Shown here: piece after piece, positions 1-10,554 of the stretch
Position numbering within the stretch: position 1 is the stretch's first letter
Layout of the letters: each line of letters starts with the position of its first letter
Source of the DNA: Acanthopleura granulata
Taxonomy: Eukaryota; Mollusca; Polyplacophora; Chitonida; Chitonidae
DNA length: 64,000 nt
Reading direction: 5' to 3'
NCBI GenBank assembly: GCA_016165875.1
Contig: JABBOT010000005.1
Span: forward strand, 21,288,520 to 21,352,519
Notes under the pieces: model-generated
Seen by the model: only the letters and a program-made list of their open reading frames with translations
Told to the model about the DNA's origin: nothing
Database searches by the model: none
Translations under genes and position numbers: made by a program

Positions 1-480
1 ATGTATGCATATTAATTCCTCTCACGATTCAGACGCCTCTGCATTGCCTTCAATTCTTCGTCGCTATCAAGGTATGGTTCTCTGTTTTCTCGCCACAGGC
101 CTATTGTCCTCGTTTGTATCATGAACGTACCTACGCTACAAGTCTACTTCGAGAAGAAGCTATGCCATGTGCTAACCGTCACATTTAACCAAGAACTTTG
201 TCAACAAATACCAGTCCATCTCGGTTGTCCTATAACTAAGCCAAGCGTGAATCATCCGCGAACAAAGACTCCCATTTATAGAACGTCTGACACTGAATCG
301 GGTCACACAAAGACATGCTGTTATCTCACAACTGCGCTCCACAGAGGGGCATGCGAGCTTCGACCAGACGCTCGCGACTAATCAATTTTAAGAAACAGGC
401 AATTTCTGCAGGAAAAAATTGAATTCGTAAGGAAAACCCCCTCCCCGTTCCCCCTGTAGGGTGCAACCGTTAAGGCTTTA
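1..480. other. Upstream intergenic DNA
   Basis: No gene, repeat or RNA is recognised here. An 86-codon open frame at 121-381 has no recognisable domain and is about what chance gives. GC content begins to rise after about 420, leading into the promoter. Confidence 0.5.
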
Positions 481-499
481 GTCTGTCTGTCAGATTAGG

Positions 500-660
500 T
501 ACGGCGAGCGCGGTAAAGGTTAACTCCGCCCACATCTGTCAGCGGCAGCCAATGGCCGCGAGGCAGCTGAGCCGGATATTTGCATATCACCGAGACTTGT
601 GGGTAAAATGATGTCACCCAGGCCATATTGCTCAGAGCTTTGTCAGAGACGTCAGTCAGA
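500..660 (+). promoter_or_regulatory. Probable mex3 promoter: GC box, CCAAT box, octamer
   Basis: This stretch is richer in CpG than the surrounding DNA and ends shortly before the mex3 start codon. Visible elements are a GC-box core CCGCCC at 526-531, a CCAAT box at 549-553 inside GCCAATGG, a perfect octamer ATTTGCAT (the POU-factor site) at 578-585, and a CRE-like GACGTCAG at 648-655. I see no well-placed TATA box, so a TATA-less promoter with start sites around 590-660 is plausible. The motifs are seen directly; promoter function and start position are inferred. Confidence 0.5.
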
Positions 661-787
661 TGCAGCATAAACCGCGGCCGAGGCAGACGGGGCCTGGTGA
701 CAAAAACTACTTGAAAACGGGGATTCAGACGAACATATATTTTTGTATTTCATGACTGTCCAAGAGAGAAGGTCCCCGAGTCTGTGA
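608..787 (+). promoter_or_regulatory. Chain of three overlapping upstream ORFs in the mex3 leader
   Basis: Three short upstream ORFs run into the main start. The first is 608-670 (20 codons, starting with a double ATG). The second is 660-755 (31 codons). The third is 752-787 (11 codons). The second stop overlaps the third start as ATGA, and the third stop overlaps the mex3 ATG as TGATG (785-789). The second and third ATGs lack a purine at -3, while the mex3 ATG has G at -3. This layout suits leaky scanning or termination-reinitiation, if the transcript starts upstream of these ATGs. The transcription start is unknown, so the first one or two may lie outside the mRNA. Confidence 0.4.
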
Positions 788-1039
788 TGCCGGCTAGTCT
801 GTTTACGGAAATGAACGCCAATACTGGTGGTTCTCCTTTGGAAGAGCAACGAGCTCTGCAGTTAGCTCTGGAATTATCCATGCTCGGTCTAAGCGCCGAC
901 GATGAAATTCCCCCTGGACTTACCCCCCATGCGCCAAACACCTTTGAGGATGGCGGCCCCCGAAAAAGGAGCGCCAACATGACGGAATGTGTCCCTGTGC
1001 CAAGCTCAGAGCACGTCGCCGAGATCGTTGGCCGTCAAG
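787..1039 (+). CDS. mex3: MEX3 RNA-binding protein, exon 1 (residues 1-84 and first base of codon 85)
   Basis: Exon 1 encodes the N-terminus of a MEX3-family post-transcriptional regulator. The start at 787 is chosen because the protein opens MPASLF, like vertebrate MEX3 proteins (MPSSLF in MEX3B), an in-frame TGA lies upstream at 712-714, and G is at -3. Residues 20-36 ([16 protein letters not shown]) match the conserved MEX3 N-terminal segment. Residues 59-84 ([20 protein letters not shown] followed by AEIVGRQ) begin KH domain 1. The exon ends at a strong donor, CAAG followed by GTAAGT (GT at 1040-1041), inside the codon for Gly85. That glycine is the last residue of the KH1 GXXG loop (G82-R-Q-G85), so the RNA-binding loop is built across the splice junction. 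The joined CDS 787-1039 plus 1759-3347 is 1842 nt, giving 613 residues and a stop. The family match is certain; orthology to a single invertebrate mex-3 gene is inferred. Confidence 0.95.
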
Positions 1040-1758
1040 GTAAGTTCATCATGTAGATTACTCGCTTGATATTGACATGTTATGGACAAGTTGTCCTGAT
1101 TGGTTACGGTGTGTGTGTACATCTCTGTATAGTACTATGTACGCTATATATGTATTCGGTTATTTATATACTACGCAGTATAGTAGCAATCTATAATAGC
1201 TGGTCCCGACTTCTTCCCTTGTAGGCTTTCTGTCGGCCGATAGTCAAGGCTGTTGATTATTTCGCCTCGTTCGGAGTTTACCTCGTAATGTGACTAGAAA
1301 ATTCCTAAACACTAACAAAGGCCGAGCACATGTGCTTCGCCCGTCAACCGTAACGGCGGAACACTGTAGCGTCCGGTGTTAAATATACCTCCTCTCATAC
1401 GCACAGGCTTAATTTTTTTTCATTTTTTACTAGTGGAGGATAACTACAACATTTCTGGTTTAAACGTGTTATTAATTTAGCTATTCTCAAGCCCATGTAA
1501 GAATACCGCCACCGGTTTTACTGGTTAGCATTTTACCACGTGGTCTCTTAAGAAAAAACTTATTGTGCTGTGTACAGTAACACTTAGCTCTATCTACGAC
1601 ATTAACTCCAATTGCCTTTGATTTATTTTCGCTTTTGCTCTGTGCTGTGTTCCCACAAGCTAAGGGTAGATTTTTTTTTTATATAAATCTGCATACGTAA
1701 TGTCGTTGGATAAATGTTTTTGATTTCGTTGAATTTTAAGTTCGGAATTTTTTTTCAG
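1040..1758 (+). other. mex3: mex3 intron 1 (719 bp, phase 1)
   Basis: The donor is GTAAGT at 1040 and the acceptor is a T-rich tract ending TTTTTTTTCAG at 1758. The join restores an uninterrupted KH1 sequence (GRQGCKIKALRAKTNTY). The intron is AT-rich and has no repeat or nested gene that I can see. Confidence 0.93.
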
Positions 1759-3347
1759 GTTGCAAAATTAAAGCTTTGCGCGCCAAAACCAATACTTACA
1801 TAAAAACCCCGGTAAGAGGCGAGGAGCCAGTGTTCGTGGTGACTGGCCGAAAAGAAGACGTGGGTGCTGCGAAAAGGGAGATACTGTCGGCGGCTGAACA
1901 CTTCAGCCAAATACGGGCCTCTCGGCGGAACAACAGTGTCTCGGGCGGGAGTGTGACGGGGACGAGTCCGACCTCTTCTACTCTAACCCCCGGCCCTCCC
2001 AGCCCGAACGCTCCCGGCCAGGTCACAAAGCAGGTTCGGGTCCCGTACCGTGTTGTGGGACTGGTCGTCGGTCCCAAAGGCTCGACTATCAAAAGGATTC
2101 AGCAACAGACGCACACGTATATCGTTACCCCGAGCAGGGACAAAGAGCCAGTGTTTGAAGTGACGGGACTTCCCGAAAACGTGGAAATGGCGCGAAAGGA
2201 AATCGAGTCTCACATCGCCATGCGCACAGGAGGCATGGTGGACAGTGGTGGCGGAGGCGGCAGCCACGAAGATTGTCACAACGATTTTCACTCCAACGGA
2301 ATTGACTCTGGTTTTCATGAACTAAATGGAGATATTATGAGTTCTTTATACAGCAAGCCTCCGCCAAATAACACCACTAATGGTTCCAACGGATTCTGTG
2401 CCCCGTTCTCTGTAAACAACAGCAATAACTTGGGGTGCCGATCCACTCGCAACAATCACCTCTCTGAGCCCACCATTTTTAACTTCCCACCAGTGAATGG
2501 GTGTTCAACAACGTCAACAGCCAACAAGTTATCGTCTGAATTCAGCCCGTTAACCTCAAATGGATTTACACCTTTTGGTAATGGATTCAGCATTTATGAT
2601 AACGACGAGGGTATTGGCTCTCCATCGTTTGACCCCATACCACCTTCCCCATCAGTCTGGGCTGATGTAGGGGGCAATCGCAATAACCTAGTCTCACTTT
2701 TTGGAACTACCAGTGTGGTGGGCACTCTAAGCGGCTCAACGGTCAACAGCAGTCTTCCACGACGCAGCAGTAGCCTGGGTACGACCTCCACCCCACGTCT
2801 GTCCCCTACGCTGACGGACTCCAACGGATACAGCCCTCCCAGCAATAACGGTAGTTCTGAGGCCTCCGACCATGTCATGGTGAGACGCATTCGCAGTGAC
2901 CCTTTGACTAACCCCTTGTGCAGTATCTCTAGTGCGTTCACCCCTCTCAACCCCTCAAATGTGTTCTGTGCTGTGACAACGGCCCCGCTGTCCAGCGGCA
3001 TTGGAACCCTTTCCAACACCAACGGTTACATAAGCAGTACGTGCAGTGATAGCAGCACCAGCAGCAACGGAGGCTGCAGCCCACCCCCAACTGCCACCCC
3101 CCCAAACTGTGTTCAGCCCTTAGGCATGGCTGCCAGTCCACCGGACTCTAATGAAGGCTCCCCAACTCGTGTTCGACGCAATTGTCTAATCTGTTCAGAC
3201 AGTGAGGTGGTAGCAGCTCTGGTACCGTGTGGTCACAATTTGTTTTGTATGGAATGTGCTAATCAGATAGTTGAGAAACCCATGGAGGAGCGACATTGTC
3301 CCGCCTGTACGCTCATCCCAACTCAGGCAATACGCATATTTTCGTGA
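1759..3347 (+). CDS. mex3: MEX3 RNA-binding E3 ligase, exon 2 (KH1 end, KH2, linker, RING)
   Basis: This exon completes the 613-residue protein. KH1 continues through about residue 132 (CKIKALRAKTNTYIKTPVRG region). KH2 covers about 175-240, with GXXG loop G189-P-K-G192 and the family signature IKRIQQQTHTYIVTPSRDKE. Residues 241-557 are a Ser/Asn/Thr/Pro-rich linker, probably disordered, holding RRIRSDP at 460-466. That resembles the phospho-serine 14-3-3 docking site of MEX3B. The C-terminus is a C3HC4 RING with ligands C560, C563, C575, H577, C581, C584, C598 and C601, followed by the family ending QAIRIFS. Known MEX3 proteins bind 3' UTRs through the KH pair and use the RING for ubiquitin transfer; C. 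elegans MEX-3 has the KH pair but no RING. No frameshift or missing ligand is visible. The stop is TGA at 3345-3347. Confidence 0.97.
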
Positions 3348-3416
3348 GAGACCAAAACACAAAGGAATAATGCTACAGAGGAATATATTAGTACTTTTAC
3401 TACACAGCCAAGTCAT

Positions 3417-3418
3417 AT

Positions 3419-3449
<31 letters not shown>

Positions 3450-3460
3450 AGATAATATAA
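3417..3460. repeat. AT microsatellite in the mex3 3' UTR
   Basis: An almost pure AT alternation occupies this stretch, followed by AGATAATATAATG. It is self-complementary and could fold in RNA. It lies about 70 bases after the mex3 stop codon. Confidence 0.85.
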
Positions 3461-4203
3461 TGTTTTGATATTTGAAAAAAAAAATCATTATAGTTTGAAA
3501 GGATTTGAGAAAGTGCAAGAGCGAAAGGACAATTTCATTTGATGTGCACAAATTACAGGCCTTGATTATTCAAGAATGTTGCCAGCGACAAAACAAGACT
3601 TGATAGCTAATCTCTTGAACTGAAAGTGACACAGGAAGTCCTTGCAAAAACAAATTTGAATATTTACATCCGTAGATGGTTTTACTTTATTAATTGCTGC
3701 CATGGTTGGCATTGTTTTTTATTTCGAGTTTTTGGACAAAAAACGAAAGCATTTTTTTTTTTTTTTGTTTAGTTTGAGATGTTAGTTGTTGGACGCAGTT
3801 TTCTCCAGTATGGATGAAAACTTAACTGACGCAAGTGGTGTTTTTGATCAAACGCATTTATTATGGCTGGTATGGTATATACATAAGTATACATGCATGA
3901 ATGAGTTCATTGGGATACTCTAAAACTTATTGAGATTATTAAAGTTCCAATACCATGCATTATTTAAAATATATAATATATATATATCTATATATTCACT
4001 ATTATGAGCCCACACAATTTACTGTACAACTTGATATAACCCATGGTTATCAAGGCAAGTATTATAGTGGACCTTTAAGATATGAGAGTATTTTATTCTT
4101 TGAATTATCATTGTATTTCATAAAACTCCTGGTGTTGCGAAGTATGAATCTAATTTAAATTAAAATTATATATTGTGCCGATAAATAACTTCAAGTTAAT
4201 CGC

Positions 4204-4242
4204 TCTTTTTTTTTTTTTCTTTTTTTTTTTTTTTTCTTTTTT
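4204..4242. repeat. Poly-T tract
   Basis: Nearly 40 bases of T with two single C interruptions. It lies about 45 bases downstream of an ATTAAA at 4159, so it could be a downstream element of an early poly(A) site or simply low-complexity DNA. Confidence 0.85.
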
Positions 4243-4869
4243 AAGAAAGGGTGAGCTATGTATTATAACTGATATAGTGAATGTACGCAAATGCAAGCTT
4301 TACCGTGGGGTAATTGTTATGATTAAAAAAACATTTGATTTGCTATTATTGACTCTAAAGCTGTAATTTAACAGAGTGCATTTGTCTTACCGTTGATCAT
4401 ATATTGGGCATGAAAATCAAGTTGAATTTTAAGTTTTGGTAACACAATCAAAGTCATAAAGAGATTTGGTTTTAAATTATATTTTATCAGGATGGCTATT
4501 TTATAGTCACCGATTACATAGACTTTATTTTATTCTATATTGTATGAGCCTCCTTAGGGAGAATTTATAAGTAATGTGATGAGCTGACAGGCTTCTGGCT
4601 ATATCTTATTTGTATAAATAGCATTTCAAAATGACCATTTTTGTTGTTTCACACTCATAGTTTAGTATTTTCTATTTTAATATGATATTATTTAATACCA
4701 GCCGATGTGTATATGTAGAGAAACTCAATACAGATGTTGTAAACAAGTGAAAAGTCTAAAAAAAAGATATTTTTTATTTTCAAGGCCAATGCAAATGTTG
4801 TGGCCAGATACTAATATTATATTTGCTGAACTCAAATATTATAAATGTAAAAGGTTTTATTTTTCTGGC

Positions 4870-4932
4870 ATTAAAAAGTTCAATGGTAAACTAATCGCCG
4901 ATTAGTGAGCTTGTTTTCTTCTTTCTTCAATG
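4870..4932 (+). terminator. mex3: Candidate mex3 polyadenylation site
   Basis: ATTAAA at 4870-4875 is followed at 4906-4930 by a GT/T-rich stretch (GTGAGCTTGTTTTCTTCTTT), which is the expected spacing for cleavage near 4890-4905. ATTAAA at 4159 with the T tract at 4204 is a shorter alternative. Neither can be chosen without transcript data. Confidence 0.3.
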
Positions 4933-7900
4933 TTATATATGGTCAGCATAAAAGATGATGTGCATAACGGCCACAATTTCATTGCACTGTACAGAACGTA
5001 TAACTCTGTTCAAAGAAGCTTCCGCTTTATGGATGTAGATATTGACATACAGCGGCAGCCTATCACAAATGCCACTTTGCTGGCTTTTCCATGAATTCAA
5101 TTGAAAAAGCTGTGAGCTACTTGCACCAATGGTTTCCACTGTTTTTTCAGGCTCTCTCTACATCTTGTGGAGTGGTACACATGCTGTACTGTGTGGGAGA
5201 TGATCATGGGTGTGGTCTTCAGTCCACCCTATTAATCACTGTTTCTATGACTTCACCTGATGTGAGATACAATGTTGTAATGGAATGCAAGCTGTCTGGA
5301 ATTCTTGTGACCTACTTTGTGAAACCCAGGGTGAAAGCAGTTGTCAGTGATAAACAGGTAAAAATCTCAACAGCGTAAAAGGCTGCATTGTGTTCTTCAT
5401 GTAACACGACGTGAACTTGAAAGACAAAGTAGGAATACAAGACAACACGTTACACAAAACGTAAAAAGTCCTAAAATGAGAAGTATGAGGGTTCAATGTT
5501 TAGTTCATGGACAACTGCAGAAAGCCGATATGTAGCAGCAGTTTACTGGACAAGGGATTTACACTGACGTAGATACAGAAATGTGACCATTTGGTCGGAT
5601 TTGTTGTGTAAGTGTTGATGACAGCCGGTGATTATACTGTTGTACATCAGATGATGGCCTAGAAAACTTGACATTTACATCGAGCAGAGAGGGTAGCCGA
5701 CTGTGTTATTAATGAATGACTGCTGTACGACCTCTGGAAGTGTTGTGTGACCTAGATAGGTATTCTTGTAGGCTTCCATACAGCAGTATTATAGTGAACC
5801 ACCTCGTCCTGTTTTTATCCTACATTATAATTCAGGCACAGCGTGTAGTTTTTATACACTGCAGTAAATGACTGTATTAGCATGGCATTCGCTCAGCCTA
5901 GTACATATATGTCTACACTCAACTTGAACTTGATATACAATCTTCATGTTGGCGGTAAAACCAGGGGCTTATATGTCCTTGCACGTACAAGTGTATGATT
6001 GCCCATACATCAGGCAGAGAATGGGGCACTATAATGTTTTGGCCAGGATAGATTTTTGTGTCGCTCAGCTGACTGAAACTAGGCCAACATGTGTTCCACG
6101 CTCTGGTCTATAATGGCCGATAATTTGTTGTGTTGGGGAGTATAATTGTTCCCAGCATTCCACGCACACATGGGTGTCGGATTTTATTGAGGTGAGTTTC
6201 TGAGTGAACTATACATGTTGTACAGAGCACCTGTCAGGAATTGCACCTGCTCTGGGCAATACTGTCAGTCTTTTGACATCTGCACGTCACCTACATGGCG
6301 AAGAGCTCTGAAAAATGGAAGGGGTAGGCATTTCAGTGGGGAAAATTTCTTGCCTAAACAAGCTGGGTCCAAGCTGTGTAGAAACGCGTCATTTTCTGCT
6401 GACATACCACAGAGCTTGTGAACTACTTCTTTGCTTTATGCACAACTATGCAGAAGCAGTGACGCATTACAACACAACAAAACTAGAACACCTCTTGGAT
6501 AGTCTTCTACTCGATCTGTATTTTCCCCACTTCAAGTTCAGTGTTTCAGGCCAAAGAAGCAAGGCTGATTTTCCAGATATCTCTGTATTTTGTGCTGGAC
6601 AGAGGCGATCCCATTGGTGAAAGAAAATTGGAGGCTTTTTTCCAGCTAGCCTCAAAACTTATTCCCTATACTTAATATCATTTTCGCATGAGCAGGAAAC
6701 AAGACCATACCAGCAGCCAGACATGTTCTTTGATTTTGATTACCTCTCGATAGTATACAAGGATTTCCATTTTCAAGTGTGTCGTACTCTCTTAAGTTTA
6801 CCTAGAGCAATCACTACGTCTAAAATAGAACGCCGAGTTGCTGAGGTCTGTGCGATAGACTTGGATGATCGTTTTCACTGGCATTCATCAAAGTCTCTTA
6901 CGAAATCTTGTTAAATACATGACATTCCAATATTACTACACTTGTGAATAATGACTGACATCAAAAGGGCTTTTTTCGCCATGCCCAAGGAACAGAGCAC
7001 CTTGTACTGTGTCATCCAACTGCTTACGACTACATCCTTCTTTCTTCATCGAATCATATTTTTCATTGTCACCTTTTGGTAATAAATGTGGGTTTATAAA
7101 TCACCGATTTCCTGAGACGCTGGAAACGGATAGGCCTCTTTTCATCTCCAGTCTTCTCCGAGATGTATCTCCTGCCCGCCAATTACAGATTCCCTCCTTC
7201 TCTAAATTGATGTGAAGTTTCTCAATAACACGGCACCTTCATCAACTAGCTGAATATTAAAACAAGTCGTTGTATCAACCAGGGCTTATAGAAGTAAACA
7301 GATTAAAGCACGCCGCAGTTTAATTCATCTTGATTAAAGCTGAGAATAAGGAAAAAAAGGTAATTTGATCCTGAAGCCGTTTCTGCTTGTGTATACGGAG
7401 ACCCAAGCCAGCTTAGTTATGGCGGAAAGATCTGTACTGACTTGTCTGGCATTCTCCTCGCTCGTGTGTTGATATTATTTTGATCGTGATCTCTGCAGGA
7501 ACCCTTTCGTCCCCACGGGATTTCCTCTCTGCTTTATATTCTAGCACCTCCACCTGACTTGGTTTGCTAGGCGTGTAGGAAGCCCATGCAATATTCATGA
7601 CGAACTGTTTAAGACACTTTGGTCGGTTCTAGCCCTCCCTGTTTTGCCGACAATGGACTCGGCCTGATTAGCAAGCTCCTGGTAAATAATGCAGAATGCG
7701 GAAGCTGCAGCAAATATTGAGCAGGCCGTCTGAACGAGGAGTTGCAATTTGCATGGCGGCGCACATGCACGGTCGCGACATCGGACACTGTCGAAGTTAT
7801 ACCGAGACGGATAGACTGGAGCATCTCTCTAGGGTCCGTCCTCTTGGAATCGACTGGCGTGTGTCTGGCAGAACAGATAGGTTGACGCTGTTTGTGCCTG

Positions 7901-9250
7901 CATGGACCTCGGCCTGTCATTGACCCAACTGTTCCCAGCTGCCTGGATTCACAGTGGAACGCACACACGCACACACACACAAGCCACAGTTGTCTTTGTC
8001 CGACAGTTCGTAAACATGTGTCACATCATCACAACGTGTAACATAACACGCGTTCGTCCGATTCTTATGCAAAATGAGTAGCCACAGAATTGGTGATGTG
8101 TAAATCAGGGATAAAAGACAAAAAACAGGTGTAGTCTACTACACCATCCCCAGAAAGTCGATGGAGTCATTTTTTTTGTTTGTTTTGTTTTCGTACAACA
8201 TATCCCGCAGGTTTTTTGCACCCACACGTAAACATACATACGACACAATTTGGCCACCAGTCACTTTTCGCTTAAATGGACCGAAGAAGAGATATTTTAC
8301 CCTTGCTCCGCGCTTTTTGGTTGACAAATGCAAGTTTAAATCTCCGCAATGTTTATTTAACGCATCGGACACATCAATTGTCATATGCAATCATCGTCAA
8401 GCTGCCCTGCACCAGACTAACGCTGTTTCGAGCAAATGCCTTGTTTTCTGTCTGTCTCCGTCCGTCTAAATGGTTTGAGGAAACCGTACACGGGCCTGGG
8501 GTCATAGAGCCGCCAATTCCACGCCGCATCCCAGGACACTGGAACATTACAGGCCGTGATTTATTAGGTTTCTCAAGGTGAGCGCCTGTGCCAGCCTTAC
8601 CTATGCCAGCTAATCGCTGTCACCAGCTATGTGCATAGGGATTCTGACCAAGGTGAGAGAATTTATCTGCTCCCTGCAGAACCCGGTCAACCTTTTACCT
8701 GGGCTACACTCTCGCCTCTTAACCCGCTTATAGCTTCGCTCTCGACCTGGCCGACACACAAGGTTCTGGTTCTGTTCAATACTTAGCAGCATATGATCGG
8801 GGTCTTTTGTCTCAGGGCAGCCGACAGACACACACTGTGCTCTCTCGAGCAGAGCTGTTGTGTGGCTATCGCACTGCTTGCGAGTGTCAACCTCCCCCTA
8901 GCCACCATCACCACCCTAAGGCACTGACTTACCGCACGCTCTCACATTGTTGCTGTAAGTATGCGACGTACACAAAATGTACCGCAAACGCGTGATACGG
9001 TAATGCCATATCAGAGAGTCGTATCGGATACATATATATTCATTAATTGGATTTTTATACCGATACGTTTAACGTGCGATCTAACGGTAACAGAACACAA
9101 ACAGGGCATGTATCAATTCTCTCCTCGTAGCTCTCGACTGGACGACACAGGGTTGGTATCGCATCCGGGTTCAAACACATCGCTGGCACACAAATAATGC
9201 CAGAAAGCGGAGTCAGACTAACAATTCATATGCTAGAGATTTGACACCAT
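4933..9250. other. Gene-free stretch
   Basis: Open frames here (for example 95 codons at 5091-5378, 123 codons on the minus strand at 7609-7980, 102 codons at 8161-8469) show no recognisable domain and no convincing splice context. A patch at about 7600-7930 is less AT-rich and carries a perfect ATTTGCAT octamer at 7747-7754, the same motif as in the promoter. A short CA repeat sits at about 7963-7981. Nothing else stands out. Confidence 0.4.
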
Positions 9251-9254
9251 CGAC

Positions 9255-9500
9255 TGCTCCCTCACATGTCGCGAGTTCGAACCCGGGCATTGGCGGTTCG
9301 ATTTTTCGGGTGTTCAGCCGAGCATCCTTCAACTTGTCTTGTTTTCCCTTCAATCATATAACCTTGACCCGCCTATCGCGCATTTCCATTTAACCCCGAA
9401 AACCCCAGCAATAATGACAACCCTTACGCCGTTAACACAGCGCTCAGATGTTATGAGTCGCATATTCTTGAGTACTTAACAACCAGCCACAGAATAAAAG
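9255..9500 (+). mobile_element. Degenerate SINE-like copy (family B body)
   Basis: A tRNA B-box-like GAGTTCGAACC at 9273-9283 is followed about 180 bases later by GCATATTCTTGAGTACTTAA, which resembles the 3' tail of the SINEs elsewhere in the window, then an A-rich end. The body between differs from the main SINE family. No clear A box or flanking duplication remains, so this is an old copy or a separate family sharing the tail. Confidence 0.35.
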
Positions 9501-9639
9501 AAATCATGGATTCTGTCGGAATCTCATTGTAAAACTATCAACTCTCGAGTTTCAGCGATGTGGATTGTTTGAGTAAAATATCAATGAAATCCTGTCTGGT
9601 TGAAACCAGGCTATGTAGCTTATGTAACCGGTAAAACCA

Positions 9640-10445
9640 CCACTCCTCTTGCAGGTTTTCCCCGGTTCCCTCCATCTAACAATCACACCAGCTGATACAT
9701 AGCTGATACATACCCAGGCTTTACCAGGTTTCCTCTATCTAACAATCACACCATCTAGCTGATACTAGCCATACAAGGCTTTACCAGGTTCCCTCCATCT
9801 AACAATCATATCCATCTAGCTGATAATAGCCATACCCAGGCTTTACCAGGTTCCTATCATCCAACAATCACACTCATCCAGCTTATACTCCATCCAACAA
9901 TCATGCCCATCTAGCTGATAATAGCCATACCCAGGCTTTACCAGGTTTCCTCCATCTAAAAATCACACCACCTAGCTGATAGTAGCCATACCCAGCTTTT
10001 ACCAGGTACCTTCCACCCAACAATCACACTCATCCAGCTTATACTAGCCATCTTCAGGCTTTACCAGGTTCCCTCCACCCAACAATCATGCCCATCTAGC
10101 TGATAATAGCCATACCCAGGCTTTACCAGGTTTCCTCCATCCAAAAATCACACCACCTAGCTGATATTAGCCATACCCAGGTTTTACCAGGTACCTTCCA
10201 CCCAACAATCATACTCATCCAGCTTATACTAGCCATTCTCAGGCTTTACCTGGTACCCTCCATCCAACAATCATGCCCATCTAGCTGATAATAGCCATAC
10301 CCAGGCTTTACCAGGTTTCCTCCATCTAAAAATCACACCACCTAGCTGATATTAGCCATAGCCAGGCTTTACCCGGTTCCCTCCACCTAACAATCGTGCC
10401 CATCCAGCTTATACTAGCCATACTCAGGCTTTACCAGGTTCCCGC
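9640..10445. repeat. Minisatellite, about 60-63 bp unit with a 185-bp higher-order period
   Basis: About 13 units, each containing a variant of CCAGGCTTTACCAGGTTCC followed by CCATCTAACAATCAC and a CTAGCTGATAATAGCCATA-like end. Three unit subtypes (ATGCCCATC, CACCACCTAG, CACTCATCCAG) alternate, so that the same subtype recurs at about 9902, 10086 and 10271. This gives a higher-order repeat near 185 bp. The unit resembles the SINE central segment GCTCTGCCCGGTTTCCTCCC. Confidence 0.85.
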
Positions 10446-10505
10446 CGTTCAGACTGGCGCACAGTCGTATAAAGGAAATATTCTTGAACACAGGGGTTAA
10501 AATAT
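10446..10505 (+). mobile_element. SINE 3' tail directly after the minisatellite
   Basis: The last minisatellite unit runs without a break into GTCGTATAAAGGAAATATTC and TTGAACACAGGGGTTAAAAT, matching the 3' tail of family A SINEs (GTCGTATAAGTGAAATATTC then TTGAGTACGGCGTAAAAC). The array therefore sits where the SINE centre should be. Confidence 0.6.
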
Positions 10506-10511
10506 CAACAG

Positions 10512-10512
<1 letters not shown>

Positions 10513-10550
<38 letters not shown>
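10513..10550. repeat. AC microsatellite
   Basis: A pure AC dinucleotide run of 19 units, placed just after the SINE tail, where SINE insertions often seed microsatellites. Confidence 0.95.

Positions 10551-10554
<4 letters not shown>

Larger units (their letters stand above)
3348..4905 (+). other. mex3: Probable mex3 3' UTR
   Basis: AT-rich DNA follows the stop codon with no credible new exon. It contains an AT dinucleotide run, scattered ATTTA pentamers, and hexamers ATTAAA at 3938, 4159 and 4870 that could act as polyadenylation signals. MEX3 mRNAs in vertebrates have long 3' UTRs, which fits. The exact end is a guess: base composition becomes less AT-rich after about 4930. Confidence 0.45.

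Noticed and set aside
1796..3141. Minus-strand open frames of 64-142 codons across mex3 exon 2
   Set aside because: They are antisense shadows of the conserved KH/RING coding frame.
5091..5378. 95-codon frame downstream of mex3 as an extra exon
   Set aside because: The mex3 protein already ends with the family C-terminus QAIRIFS, and this frame has no known domain.
9273..9283. tRNA gene from the GAGTTCGAACC B box
   Set aside because: No A box at the right distance and no cloverleaf; the downstream SINE-like tail explains it better.
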